Shown here piece by piece: positions 1-6,179 of a stretch of 6,190 nucleotides of DNA; position 1 is the stretch's first letter; each line of letters opens with the position of its first letter. The stretch spans positions 1-6,190 of the forward strand of contig DROB01000420.1 of NCBI GenBank assembly GCA_011321985.1. Reading direction: 5' to 3'. The stretch comes from Gammaproteobacteria bacterium. Lineage in GTDB: Bacteria; Pseudomonadota; Gammaproteobacteria; SZUA-229. Made by a program: the position numbers and the translations under genes. The notes under the pieces were generated by a model. It was not told the DNA's origin. It saw nothing but the letters and a program-made list of their open reading frames with translations, and ran no database searches.

Positions 1-2999
1 CCGCCGTAACCGCCTCCCTGGCCACCGCGTTCACCTTCTGGCACCAGATCAGGTACTTTGGAGAAACGGCACTCGGTGAACCGCCTCAATTCTGTTTCAT
101 ATCGAGTGATGGGATGACCGGTCAGGTACAGACCCAGGGTTTCTTTTTCATTGGCAAGACGGGTCTCATCATCCCAGTCGTCCACCTCGACTATATGCAC
201 GTTGGCGTGGGTATCCGGTTCGTCCGATGAACCGAACATATCGTCCTGCCCGACGCTGGCATTTTTCTGATTCTGCTCGGCCAGTTGTACTGCATTTGTC
301 AGACTTGCGATCAAACTGGCGCGATTGGGGCCCAGTGAATCCATCGCTCCTGACTTGATCAGGGCCTCCATCACCCGGCGATTTACTTTGCGGGTATCGC
401 TACGTCGGCAAAAATCATATAGATCGATAAACGCACCTTTACTTTCCCGTTCGGCGATAATGCCATCCAGTGCCGCTTCGCCCACACCTTTTAATGCCCC
501 TAGACCATAGAGCACCGATGTTTCATCCGGTACACTAAACTGAAATACAGACTGATTGATATCTGGCGGTAACACTTTTACCTTCTGTCCATGGCAGTCT
601 TCTATCAGACTGACCACCTTATCGGTATTATCCATATCTGCCGATAATACGGCCGCCATAAACTCTGCCGGATAGTGGGCTTTTAACCACGCTGTCTGAT
701 AAGACAGCAAGGCATAAGCTGCAGAATGGGATTTGTTAAAACCATAACCCGCAAATTTTTCCATCAGATCAAAGATACGGGTGGCCAGTTTGGCATCGAC
801 ACCGCGGGCGACCGCACCGTTCATGAATAATTCTCGTTGCTCGGCCATGACTTCGGCTTTTTTCTTACCCATGGCACGGCGTAGCATATCCGCACCGCCG
901 AGGGTGTAGTTTGCCAGTACCTGAGCGATCTGCATCACCTGTTCCTGATACAGGATAACCCCATAGGTCGGGGTCAGGACCTGTTCGAGGTCGGGGTGGA
1001 AATAGTCGACTTCAGCCCTTCCATGTTTACGGTTGATGAAGTCATCGACCATACCGGACTGTAATGGTCCTGGACGAAACAACGCAACCAATGCAACGAT
1101 ATCTTCAAAACTGTCCGGGCGCAGGCGGGTGATGAGGTCTTTCATACCTCGTGATTCGAGCTGGAATACCGCTGTAGTATTCGCTGCCTGCAACAGATCA
1201 AATGCGGCTTTATCATCGAGAGGCAGATGTTCGATCGCCAACGGATCTTCATCAGATTGACTGCGCCGCCGATTGACGTGTTTCACAGCCCAGTCGATGA
1301 TGGTCAGGGTTCTCAAACCCAGGAAATCGAATTTTACCAGGCCCACCGCTTCGACATCATCTTTATCAAACTGGGTGACGATGCTCTGCCCGCCTTCTTC
1401 ACAGTAAAGCGGGCTGAAGTCGGTCAATACCGTCGGTGAGATAACCACACCACCGGCGTGTTTACCGGCATTTCTCGCCACGCCTTCGAGTGACAGAGCC
1501 ATATCGAGTATCGTGGCAACTTCCTCGTCGGTGTCATATGCTCTTTTGAGGTCTTCTGATTCTTCCAGTGCTTTGGGCAGTGTCATGCCCAGTTCGAACG
1601 GGATCATTTTAGCCAGACGATCGACAAATCCGTATGGCTGGCCCATCACCCGCCCGACATCACGGACCACCGCTTTAGCGGCCATGGTACCATACGTGAT
1701 GATCTGTGAAACACTATCACGACCGTATTTCTGTGCGACATAATCGATGACCCGGTCCCTCCCTTCCATGCAGAAATCGACATCGAAATCCGGTAGAGAG
1801 ACCCGTTCCGGGTTGAGGAACCGTTCGAATAGCAGATCGAACTCCAGCGGGTCTAAATCGGTAATCTTTAATGCATAGGCGACCAGTGAGCCAGCACCTG
1901 ATCCACGTCCCGGTCCGACAGGAATACCGTTATCCTTTGACCACTGGATAAAATCTGCAACGATCAGGAAGTAACCCGGGAAACCCATGTTATTGATAAC
2001 ATCGAGTTCTACCTGTAGACGCTCATCGTACTGCCTGCGCTTTTCGACGTAATCCTCCGCGCTCTCATCGAGTAAGACCTTGAGGCGTTGTTCCAGTCCT
2101 TCACGTGATACGCGACAGAAATAGCTCTCTTCGGTCTCACCTTCGGGGATAGGAAACTGCGGTAAAAAGCTCTCTCCTAAACGGATTTCCAGATTACAGC
2201 GTTTCGCGATTTCAACCGTATTTGCCAGTGCTTCGGGAATGTCCGCAAACAATGCCTGCATCTCTTCACTGCTGCGAAGGTATTGTTGCTCGCTGTAATT
2301 TTTCGGTCGACGCGGGTCATCCAGGGTTCGACCGTCATGGATACAGACACGCGCTTCATGTGCCTCGAATTCACTGGATTTCAGGAAATGGACATCATTG
2401 GTGGCGACCACCGGTACATCGAACTCGATGGCTAATCCTACGGCTTCACCGATATAGGTCTCTTCATTCTCACGACCGGTGCGCTGCAACTCGATGTAGA
2501 AACGGTCTTTAAAACAGGCCTGCCATTGCTGCAACCGTTGCTTCGCCAGATCCGTTTGCCCGGCGAGCAGAGCACGGCCGATGTCACCCTGCCTGCCACC
2601 GGACAAGGCGATGATATCTTCAGCATGTTGCTCGATCCACTCTGCCTGGATGATAGGCACTCCCCGATGCTGGCCTTCGAGGTAACTTCTGGAGATAAGT
2701 TCGGACAGGTTGAGATAACCTTTATTGCTCTGTGCCAGTAATACCATCTGAAACGGGGCTTCCTGATCATCTCCCCTGCGCACCCAGGCATCAACGCCGA
2801 TAACCGGTTTTATACCCGCACCGAGGGCCGCACGGGTAAACTTGACCATAGCGAACAGGTTGCTCTGATCGGTCAATGCGACCGCTGGCATATGGTCCTC
2901 TGCTAATGCCTTCATCAGCGGTTTGACACGCACCACACCATCGACCAGTGAGTATTCTGTATGTACTCTCAGGTGAATAAAACGTGGTTGTGTTGTCAC
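1..2999 (-). CDS. dnaE: DNA polymerase III alpha subunit, N-terminal 999 codons (3' end outside window)
   Basis: Catalytic subunit of the replicative DNA polymerase III holoenzyme. One frame stays open from a GTG at 2999-2997 to the window edge. Read along it, the protein matches E. coli DnaE nearly collinearly: an N-terminal PHP domain beginning FIHLRVHTEYS (residues 7-17; the canonical HxH is degenerate as in E. coli, so proofreading presumably belongs to DnaQ); the nucleotide-binding GPGRGSGAGS (362-371); the palm motif PDFDVDFC (403-410) with catalytic D406 and D408; the third carboxylate D558 in VKFDFLG; fingers with GYGFNKSHSAAYAL; a helix-hairpin-helix (LKGVG, 836-840); and the internal beta-clamp motif QDDMF (918-922, E. 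coli QADMF). About 160 residues are missing (most of the OB fold and the tau-binding domain). GTG is the only plausible start: an in-frame stop lies 14 codons upstream and AGAGG sits 7 bases before it. A glycine-rich run at 989-1000 is unusual. Confidence 0.98.
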   Translation of the reverse strand, partial: MTTQPRFIHLRVHTEYSLVDGVVRVKPLMKALAEDHMPAVALTDQSNLFAMVKFTRAALGAGIKPVIGVDAWVRRGDDQEAPFQMVLLAQSNKGYLNLSELISRSYLEGQHRGVPIIQAEWIEQHAEDIIALSGGRQGDIGRALLAGQTDLAKQRLQQWQACFKDRFYIELQRTGRENEETYIGEAVGLAIEFDVPVVATNDVHFLKSSEFEAHEARVCIHDGRTLDDPRRPKNYSEQQYLRSSEEMQALFADIPEALANTVEIAKRCNLEIRLGESFLPQFPIPEGETEESYFCRVSREGLEQRLKVLLDESAEDYVEKRRQYDERLQVELDVINNMGFPGYFLIVADFIQWSKDNGIPVGPGRGSGAGSLVAYALKITDLDPLEFDLLFERFLNPERVSLPDFDVDFCMEGRDRVIDYVAQKYGRDSVSQIITYGTMAAKAVVRDVGRVMGQPYGFVDRLAKMIPFELGMTLPKALEESEDLKRAYDTDEEVATILDMALSLEGVARNAGKHAGGVVISPTVLTDFSPLYCEEGGQSIVTQFDKDDVEAVGLVKFDFLGLRTLTIIDWAVKHVNRRRSQSDEDPLAIEHLPLDDKAAFDLLQAANTTAVFQLESRGMKDLITRLRPDSFEDIVALVALFRPGPLQSGMVDDFINRKHGRAEVDYFHPDLEQVLTPTYGVILYQEQVMQIAQVLANYTLGGADMLRRAMGKKKAEVMAEQRELFMNGAVARGVDAKLATRIFDLMEKFAGYGFNKSHSAAYALLSYQTAWLKAHYPAEFMAAVLSADMDNTDKVVSLIEDCHGQKVKVLPPDINQSVFQFSVPDETSVLYGLGALKGVGEAALDGIIAERESKGAFIDLYDFCRRSDTRKVNRRVMEALIKSGAMDSLGPNRASLIASLTNAVQLAEQNQKNASVGQDDMFGSSDEPDTHANVHIVEVDDWDDETRLANEKETLGLYLTGHPITRYETELRRFTECRFSKVPDLVPEGERGGQGGGYG

Positions 3000-3006
3000 A
3001 AAAAGG

Positions 3007-3011
3007 CCTCT
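3007..3011 (-). promoter_or_regulatory. Ribosome binding site of dnaE
   Basis: On the minus strand AGAGG ends 7 bases before the GTG at 2999, a normal Shine-Dalgarno sequence and spacing. It decides the start: no ATG, GTG or TTG lies between the upstream in-frame stop (3039-3041) and this GTG. Confidence 0.75.
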
Positions 3012-3027
3012 GCTTGGATGAAGCTTT

Positions 3028-3036
3028 AGTCTACCA
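3028..3036 (-). promoter_or_regulatory. Possible extended -10 promoter for dnaE
   Basis: The minus strand reads TGG-TAGACT, an extended -10 pattern with 4 of 6 matches to TATAAT. It would start transcription near 3020 and leave a roughly 20-base leader carrying the ribosome binding site. I see no good -35 at 16-18 bases, so this is tentative. An independent dnaE promoter would fit the long 208-base gap after rnhB. Confidence 0.22.
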
Positions 3037-3207
3037 AATCAGCACTGCGTAAGCAGCAAATTACGGCTCTCAGCAACAAATTTTTAACGGAAAAAACAGC
3101 CTTTCGCCTATGGTTCCTGCACGGTCACGAGCATCATGTATTATCGACACATACGATTATGCCCCTGCCTGCAGAACAATCTGGCTCGGGAATGCATCTT
3201 CTCGGGC

Positions 3208-3813
3208 TTACATACCCAGGGCTTTACGAACCGGAGCATAGCTGCGACGATGCTCCGGACAGGGGCCTATCTCATCCAGGATTTCTCGATGTATCCGGGT
3301 AGGATAACCTTTGTGTTTATCAAAACCGTATAGTGGGTATTGTTCATGTAACACCAGCATCTGTGAATCACGTTCGACTTTTGCCAGTATCGAGGCCGCA
3401 CTTATCTCAGCGACACGCGAATCCCCTTTGATAATCGCGGTATTAGCACAGAGACAATCCGGCAAGGTCTTATTGCCATCGACAAAAATATGATCCGGTC
3501 GAACCGCTAATTTTTCAGCAGCCGTCCTCATGGCATACAGGGATGCCTGCAATATATTCATCTCGTCTATCTGCCTGGCAGATACACTGACTACGGACCA
3601 TGCCAGTGCTTTCTGTTTTATCTCGCTGGCTAAAGATTGACGTTTCTTCTCCGAAAGTTTTTTAGAGTCGTCCAGACCTGAAATTAACTGGTCCGGGTCT
3701 AATATAACGGCTGCGGCGACCACATTGCCTGCCAACGGCCCTCTCCCTGCCTCATCCGTTCCGGCAAGTAATCCTTTGATGACAGGTAATTCATCCAGCA
3801 ATGTTATTTTCAT
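3208..3813 (-). CDS. rnhB: Ribonuclease HII
   Basis: Cytoplasmic endonuclease that cuts the RNA strand of RNA/DNA hybrids and starts removal of single ribonucleotides from DNA. The 201-residue product is close to the family length (E. coli 198). The RNase HII signature DEAGRGPLAG begins at D20-E21, and the four metal-binding carboxylates fit D20, E21, D112 (in VDGNK) and D131 (in KGDSRV). EISAASILAKVERD (136-149) and HKGYPT (167-172) are family hallmarks; Y170 corresponds to the tyrosine that stacks at the RNA-DNA junction. The ATG at 3813 is directly preceded by an in-frame TGA, so no longer start exists. The ribosome binding site is weak (GGGA about 10 bases upstream). It lies upstream of dnaE in the same direction, as in E. 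coli, but 208 bases away. It is divergent from lpxB, which is not the usual arrangement. Confidence 0.97.
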   Translation of the reverse strand: MKITLLDELPVIKGLLAGTDEAGRGPLAGNVVAAAVILDPDQLISGLDDSKKLSEKKRQSLASEIKQKALAWSVVSVSARQIDEMNILQASLYAMRTAAEKLAVRPDHIFVDGNKTLPDCLCANTAIIKGDSRVAEISAASILAKVERDSQMLVLHEQYPLYGFDKHKGYPTRIHREILDEIGPCPEHRRSYAPVRKALGM

Positions 3814-3839
3814 TCAGGTAATATCCCAACGACTGAGTT

Positions 3840-3845
3840 TTTATA
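3840..3845 (-). promoter_or_regulatory. Possible -10 box for rnhB
   Basis: The minus strand reads TATAAA about 27 bases upstream of the rnhB ATG, predicting a start near 3833 and a leader of about 20 bases. No clear -35 is visible at 16-18 bases. It is supported mainly by position: with lpxB divergent, rnhB needs its own promoter in this 129-base gap. Confidence 0.35.
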
Positions 3846-3890
3846 GCGAAATACCATGAGGCAGCTCTGATATCCGGACTTGATCGAAGG

Positions 3891-3899
3891 TGCCATAAT
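3891..3899 (+). promoter_or_regulatory. Possible extended -10 promoter for lpxB
   Basis: TGC-CATAAT matches the extended -10 pattern (TGn plus 5 of 6 bases of TATAAT). The -35 region at 17-base spacing (TATCCG) is poor, which is acceptable for an extended -10. Transcription would start near 3906, giving a leader of about 37 bases that begins with a small CTGG-CGA-CCAG hairpin (3907-3917). This assignment is inference. Confidence 0.35.
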
Positions 3900-3942
3900 A
3901 AACGTACTGGCGACCAGATAATAGTCACCATCTAAAAAAACT

Positions 3943-5121
3943 GTGACATCCGATTCGAACAACAAGACCATCTTTATCAGTGCCGGTGAAGCTTCAGGCG
4001 ATGCTCACGCAGCACGTATGATCGACGAGTTAAAAATTCTCGACAGGCAACTGACTTTCGTAGGCATGGGCGGTGACAGAATGCGAGAAGCCGGTGCCCA
4101 GATTCTCACCGATATCGACAAAATGGCTGTCGTTGGACTGGTCGAAGTATTACTCAAATACCGGAGCCTGAAAGCCGAACTGACACGTCTGCAGAATTAT
4201 ATTGCAGAATCCCCCCCTGCCTTGCTCATCCTTGTCGATTATCAGGAATTTAACCAGCGGCTCGCTGCCTTCGCCAGGCGACACGGTGTCAGGGTATTAT
4301 TTTACATCGGCCCACAGATATGGGCGTGGCGACCAAAACGTATCTACAGGATGGCAGAGATCGTCGATCATATGGCGGTTATCCTGCCTTTCGAAAAATC
4401 ACTTTATGAGGCGGCTGACATAGCTGTCACCTTTACCGGGCACCCCCTCACCGACGAAGTCACCGTAGACAAGACCCGGCAACAGGCTCGCTCTCAACTA
4501 CAGATCAGTGATCAGACTACACTGGGGTTGTTCCCGGGCAGCCGGAGTGGGGAGATAAAACGGATACTCCCTGTCCTGCTCGAAACCGCTTGCCTGCTAA
4601 GAGAGGAAAAGCCCGATATCCAGTTCATACTACCGGTAGCCAGCACCATCAAACAGCAGGATCTTGCGCCGTTTAGTGAGATGATAAAAGACCTGTCTGT
4701 AACCGTAACAAAAGCACCTTTTTACGATGTCATCCAGGCCTGTGACATCATACTGAGCGCATCAGGTACCGCGGTACTGGAAATCGGATTACTTGAAGTC
4801 CCTATGGTCATCGTCATGAAAGTTGCGGCCATCAGTCACTTCATACTGAGTAAAATAGTCAGCATCAAATATCTGGGGCTGGTCAACATCATCGCCGGCA
4901 AAGAGATCGTAAAAGAATTTATTCAGAAAAAAGCAAAACCACATGATATCGCCACCGAGGCACTGCGCTTATTAAATGATAAAAAATACTACACAGAGAT
5001 GAAACATGAACTATCTTTAATACGTCAGCAGTTAGGTACTGGTAATGGTTCCAGAAATATCGCCAGACTTGCTTACGATATGATAAACGATAAACAATGT
5101 ACTGAGAAAACCGCTGAATGA
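3943..5121 (+). CDS. lpxB: Lipid-A-disaccharide synthase
   Basis: Membrane-associated GT19 glycosyltransferase that joins UDP-2,3-diacylglucosamine to lipid X, giving the tetraacyl disaccharide of lipid A. The 392-residue product is slightly longer than E. coli LpxB (382). Visible motifs: GEASGD (15-20), VVGLVEVL (63-70), D99 in VDYQEFN matching catalytic D98 of E. coli, PQIWAWRPKR (124-133), TGHPLTDEV (165-173), PGSRSGEI (198-205), SASGTAVLE (272-280) and NIIAGKEIVKEF (314-325). The start is GTG 3943: the only in-frame candidate between the stop at 3922-3924 and the first motif. No Shine-Dalgarno is seen, only an A-rich stretch. Two oddities: the gene points away from rnhB-dnaE, whereas in E. 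coli all three are co-oriented; and PQIWAW, GHPL and LVNIIAG resemble, from memory, LpxB of deltaproteobacteria and similar groups more than the enterobacterial PSVWAW, GHTM and SLPNLLAG. The usual DxPDFN is DYQEFN here. Confidence 0.96.
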   Translation: MTSDSNNKTIFISAGEASGDAHAARMIDELKILDRQLTFVGMGGDRMREAGAQILTDIDKMAVVGLVEVLLKYRSLKAELTRLQNYIAESPPALLILVDYQEFNQRLAAFARRHGVRVLFYIGPQIWAWRPKRIYRMAEIVDHMAVILPFEKSLYEAADIAVTFTGHPLTDEVTVDKTRQQARSQLQISDQTTLGLFPGSRSGEIKRILPVLLETACLLREEKPDIQFILPVASTIKQQDLAPFSEMIKDLSVTVTKAPFYDVIQACDIILSASGTAVLEIGLLEVPMVIVMKVAAISHFILSKIVSIKYLGLVNIIAGKEIVKEFIQKKAKPHDIATEALRLLNDKKYYTEMKHELSLIRQQLGTGNGSRNIARLAYDMINDKQCTEKTAE

Positions 5122-5123
5122 AC

Positions 5124-5148
5124 TACCCCGCCGCAAGCGGACGGGGTA
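5124..5148. repeat. Strong hairpin just after lpxB
   Basis: TACCCCG (5124-5130) pairs perfectly with CGGGGTA (5142-5148). Inside, CCG (5131-5133) pairs with CGG (5138-5140) around a CAAG loop, leaving A5141 bulged. The structure begins two bases after the lpxB stop and is GC-rich. No T-run follows on either strand, so it is not a standard Rho-independent terminator. It could protect the mRNA 3' end, halt transcription poorly, or belong to a dispersed palindromic repeat. Confidence 0.7.
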
Positions 5149-5177
5149 TGCGTTGGTGGTGAGAGCGTTACTCCCTG

Positions 5178-5244
5178 TTTGTGACCATCGATGGCATGGA
5201 TGCCATCGTGAGCCTGCATGGAAGTATTTACAGCGTGTCACAAA
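5178..5244. repeat. Nested inverted-repeat element upstream of mlaA (possible dispersed intergenic repeat)
   Basis: An outer perfect 8-bp inverted repeat, TTTGTGAC (5178-5185) with GTCACAAA (5237-5244), encloses a perfect 8-bp hairpin, CGATGGCA (5189-5196) with TGCCATCG (5201-5208), loop TGGA. CCATCG occurs twice (5185-5190 and 5203-5208), so alternative pairings of CGATGG are possible. CATGGA also recurs (5195-5200 and 5217-5222). The stretch around CATGGAAGTATTTACAGCG resembles, from memory, a short intergenic repeat scattered through several gammaproteobacterial genomes. That resemblance is unverified; the pairing is directly visible. A small open frame through it looks spurious. Confidence 0.65.
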
Positions 5245-5262
5245 GACGATGCTCTGTATACA
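5235..5262 (+). promoter_or_regulatory. Possible promoter for mlaA
   Basis: GTGTCA (5235-5240, 4 of 6 to TTGACA) and TATACA (5257-5262) are 16 bases apart. The -35 overlaps the right arm of the outer inverted repeat. Transcription would begin near 5269, only 3 bases before the ATG at 5272 but 15 before the ATG at 5284, which would favour the later start. Tentative. Confidence 0.3.
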
Positions 5263-5271
5263 TTTTAATCT

Positions 5272-6132
5272 ATGGCTATAGAGATGAAGAAAACTTATCA
5301 AGCAAACAATTTATTAACACCTTTACTTCTGTTCATTATCAGTTTGTTAAGCAGTGCCTGCACGACTCTGGAAGGACCGCCTAACCCGGACGATCCTCTC
5401 GAAAGTTTTAACCGCAGCGTGTTTGCCTTTAATGAAGGCTTTGATAAGTATGCCGCCAAACCCGTCGCAGAGGGTTATAACTACGTCATGCCCGACTTTG
5501 CTAACAAAGGTGTCAGCAATTTTTTCAATAATCTCAATGACATCACTGTCTTTTTTAATGAATTACTGCAGTTTAAATTTGCTGATGCCGCGGCAACTTC
5601 AGCACGCTTCGTATTCAATACGACTCTGGGCCTGTTAGGTTTTATCGATTTTGCAACAGATATGGACCTGCCCAAACATAATGAAGATTTTGGCCAGACG
5701 CTGGCCACATGGGGTGTCGGAAGCGGCCCCTATATCGTCCTTCCTTTTTTTGGACCACAGAACATTCGTGATACCGCGGGTCTTGCTGTGGACTTTACCT
5801 ATTTCGATCCGGTCATCACACGGCTGGATACGAAGGATAGACTGATCGCGGTAGGTGTCAAGTATACCGATATACGAGCGGGTCTGATCAAAGCGACGAA
5901 CATCATCGATGAGACCGTGCCGGATAAATATGCCTTTGTCCGTGACGCGTGGCTATCGAGACGTGAATTCCTGATCTATGACGGCAACCCACCTGATGAT
6001 TTTTCTGAAGATGAACTTTTTGATGATGAAGATCTGTTTAATGATGATGATCTACTGAAAGGTGGCACCACCGATGATGATTTCACGTCAGAAAAAACAG
6101 GGCCCGTACGATCAGATATCAGCACACAATAA
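5272..6132 (+). CDS. mlaA: MlaA/VacJ family outer-membrane lipoprotein, phospholipid retrieval
   Basis: Outer-membrane component of the Mla system. In E. coli, MlaA sits with porins and passes misplaced outer-leaflet phospholipids to periplasmic MlaC for return to the inner membrane. A basic N-terminus (KK at 6-7) and hydrophobic stretch (14-26) lead to a lipoprotein cysteine, C30, in LLSSAC. The lipobox is imperfect, with Ser at -3; residue 31 is Thr, so no Asp retention signal. The MlaA domain runs from about 40 to 238: DPLESFNRSVFAFN (41-54), FNTTLGLLGFIDFA, GPYIVLPFFGP and the closing VRDAWLSRREFL, all matching E. coli VacJ. The protein is longer than E. coli MlaA (251) because of an acidic tail. 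Two starts are possible, ATG 5272 and ATG 5284 (beginning MKKTY); neither has a clear ribosome binding site. No mlaBCDEF gene is in the window, so mlaA appears to stand alone as in E. coli. Confidence 0.95.
   Translation: MAIEMKKTYQANNLLTPLLLFIISLLSSACTTLEGPPNPDDPLESFNRSVFAFNEGFDKYAAKPVAEGYNYVMPDFANKGVSNFFNNLNDITVFFNELLQFKFADAAATSARFVFNTTLGLLGFIDFATDMDLPKHNEDFGQTLATWGVGSGPYIVLPFFGPQNIRDTAGLAVDFTYFDPVITRLDTKDRLIAVGVKYTDIRAGLIKATNIIDETVPDKYAFVRDAWLSRREFLIYDGNPPDDFSEDELFDDEDLFNDDDLLKGGTTDDDFTSEKTGPVRSDISTQ
6004..6057 (+). repeat. Three 18-base tandem units encoding acidic hexapeptides in mlaA
   Basis: Residues 245-262 of MlaA form three consecutive six-residue units, SEDELF, DDEDLF and NDDDLL, each encoded by 18 bases rich in GAT/GAA. 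The pattern is x-[DE]-D-[DE]-L-[FL]. Twelve of the 19 residues from 242 to 260 are Asp or Glu. A further TTDDDF follows at 266-271. The units are diverged at DNA level, so this is an old or selected repeat rather than a fresh slippage product. Confidence 0.7.
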
Positions 6133-6146
6133 ACCTGCCGCCGGAG

Positions 6147-6179
6147 CAGCTCGCTACCCGTTTTTACCCGAGCGATCTG
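6147..6179. repeat. Imperfect hairpin with an internal direct repeat downstream of mlaA
   Basis: CAGCTCGCT (6147-6155) pairs with AGCGATCTG (6171-6179) with one mismatch (C6150/T6176). The 15-base loop is ACCCG-TTTTT-ACCCG, itself a direct repeat. It starts 15 bases after the mlaA stop. The T-run is in the loop, not after the stem, so it is not a typical terminator; it could also be chance within an unseen downstream gene. Confidence 0.45.

Noticed and set aside
2438..2794. 118-codon minus-strand open frame
   Set aside because: It overlaps dnaE in a different frame of the same strand; DnaE is conserved throughout this stretch.
1..2999. Frameshift or internal stop in dnaE
   Set aside because: Following the frame from the GTG through the PHP, palm and fingers motifs to the clamp motif shows one continuous frame (spot-checked at 1323-1328, 1788-1800, 489-512, 234-248 and 3-59).
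3085..3120. Rho-independent terminator on the minus strand after rnhB
   Set aside because: A T6 run follows AGGC-GAAA-GGCT, but the 4-bp stem has a G-G mismatch and is too weak.
3136..3333. 65-codon plus-strand open frame in the rnhB-dnaE spacer
   Set aside because: Most of it is antisense to rnhB codons, there is no ribosome binding site, and the peptide is not recognisable.
5124..5244. Attachment site, IS end or CRISPR repeat
   Set aside because: No target-site duplication, transposase, integrase or regularly spaced repeat is present; only two unlike hairpins occur.
5181..5384. 67-codon plus-strand open frame starting in the hairpin element
   Set aside because: It arises from the repeat and then overlaps the well-supported mlaA in another frame; the translation has no recognisable domain.
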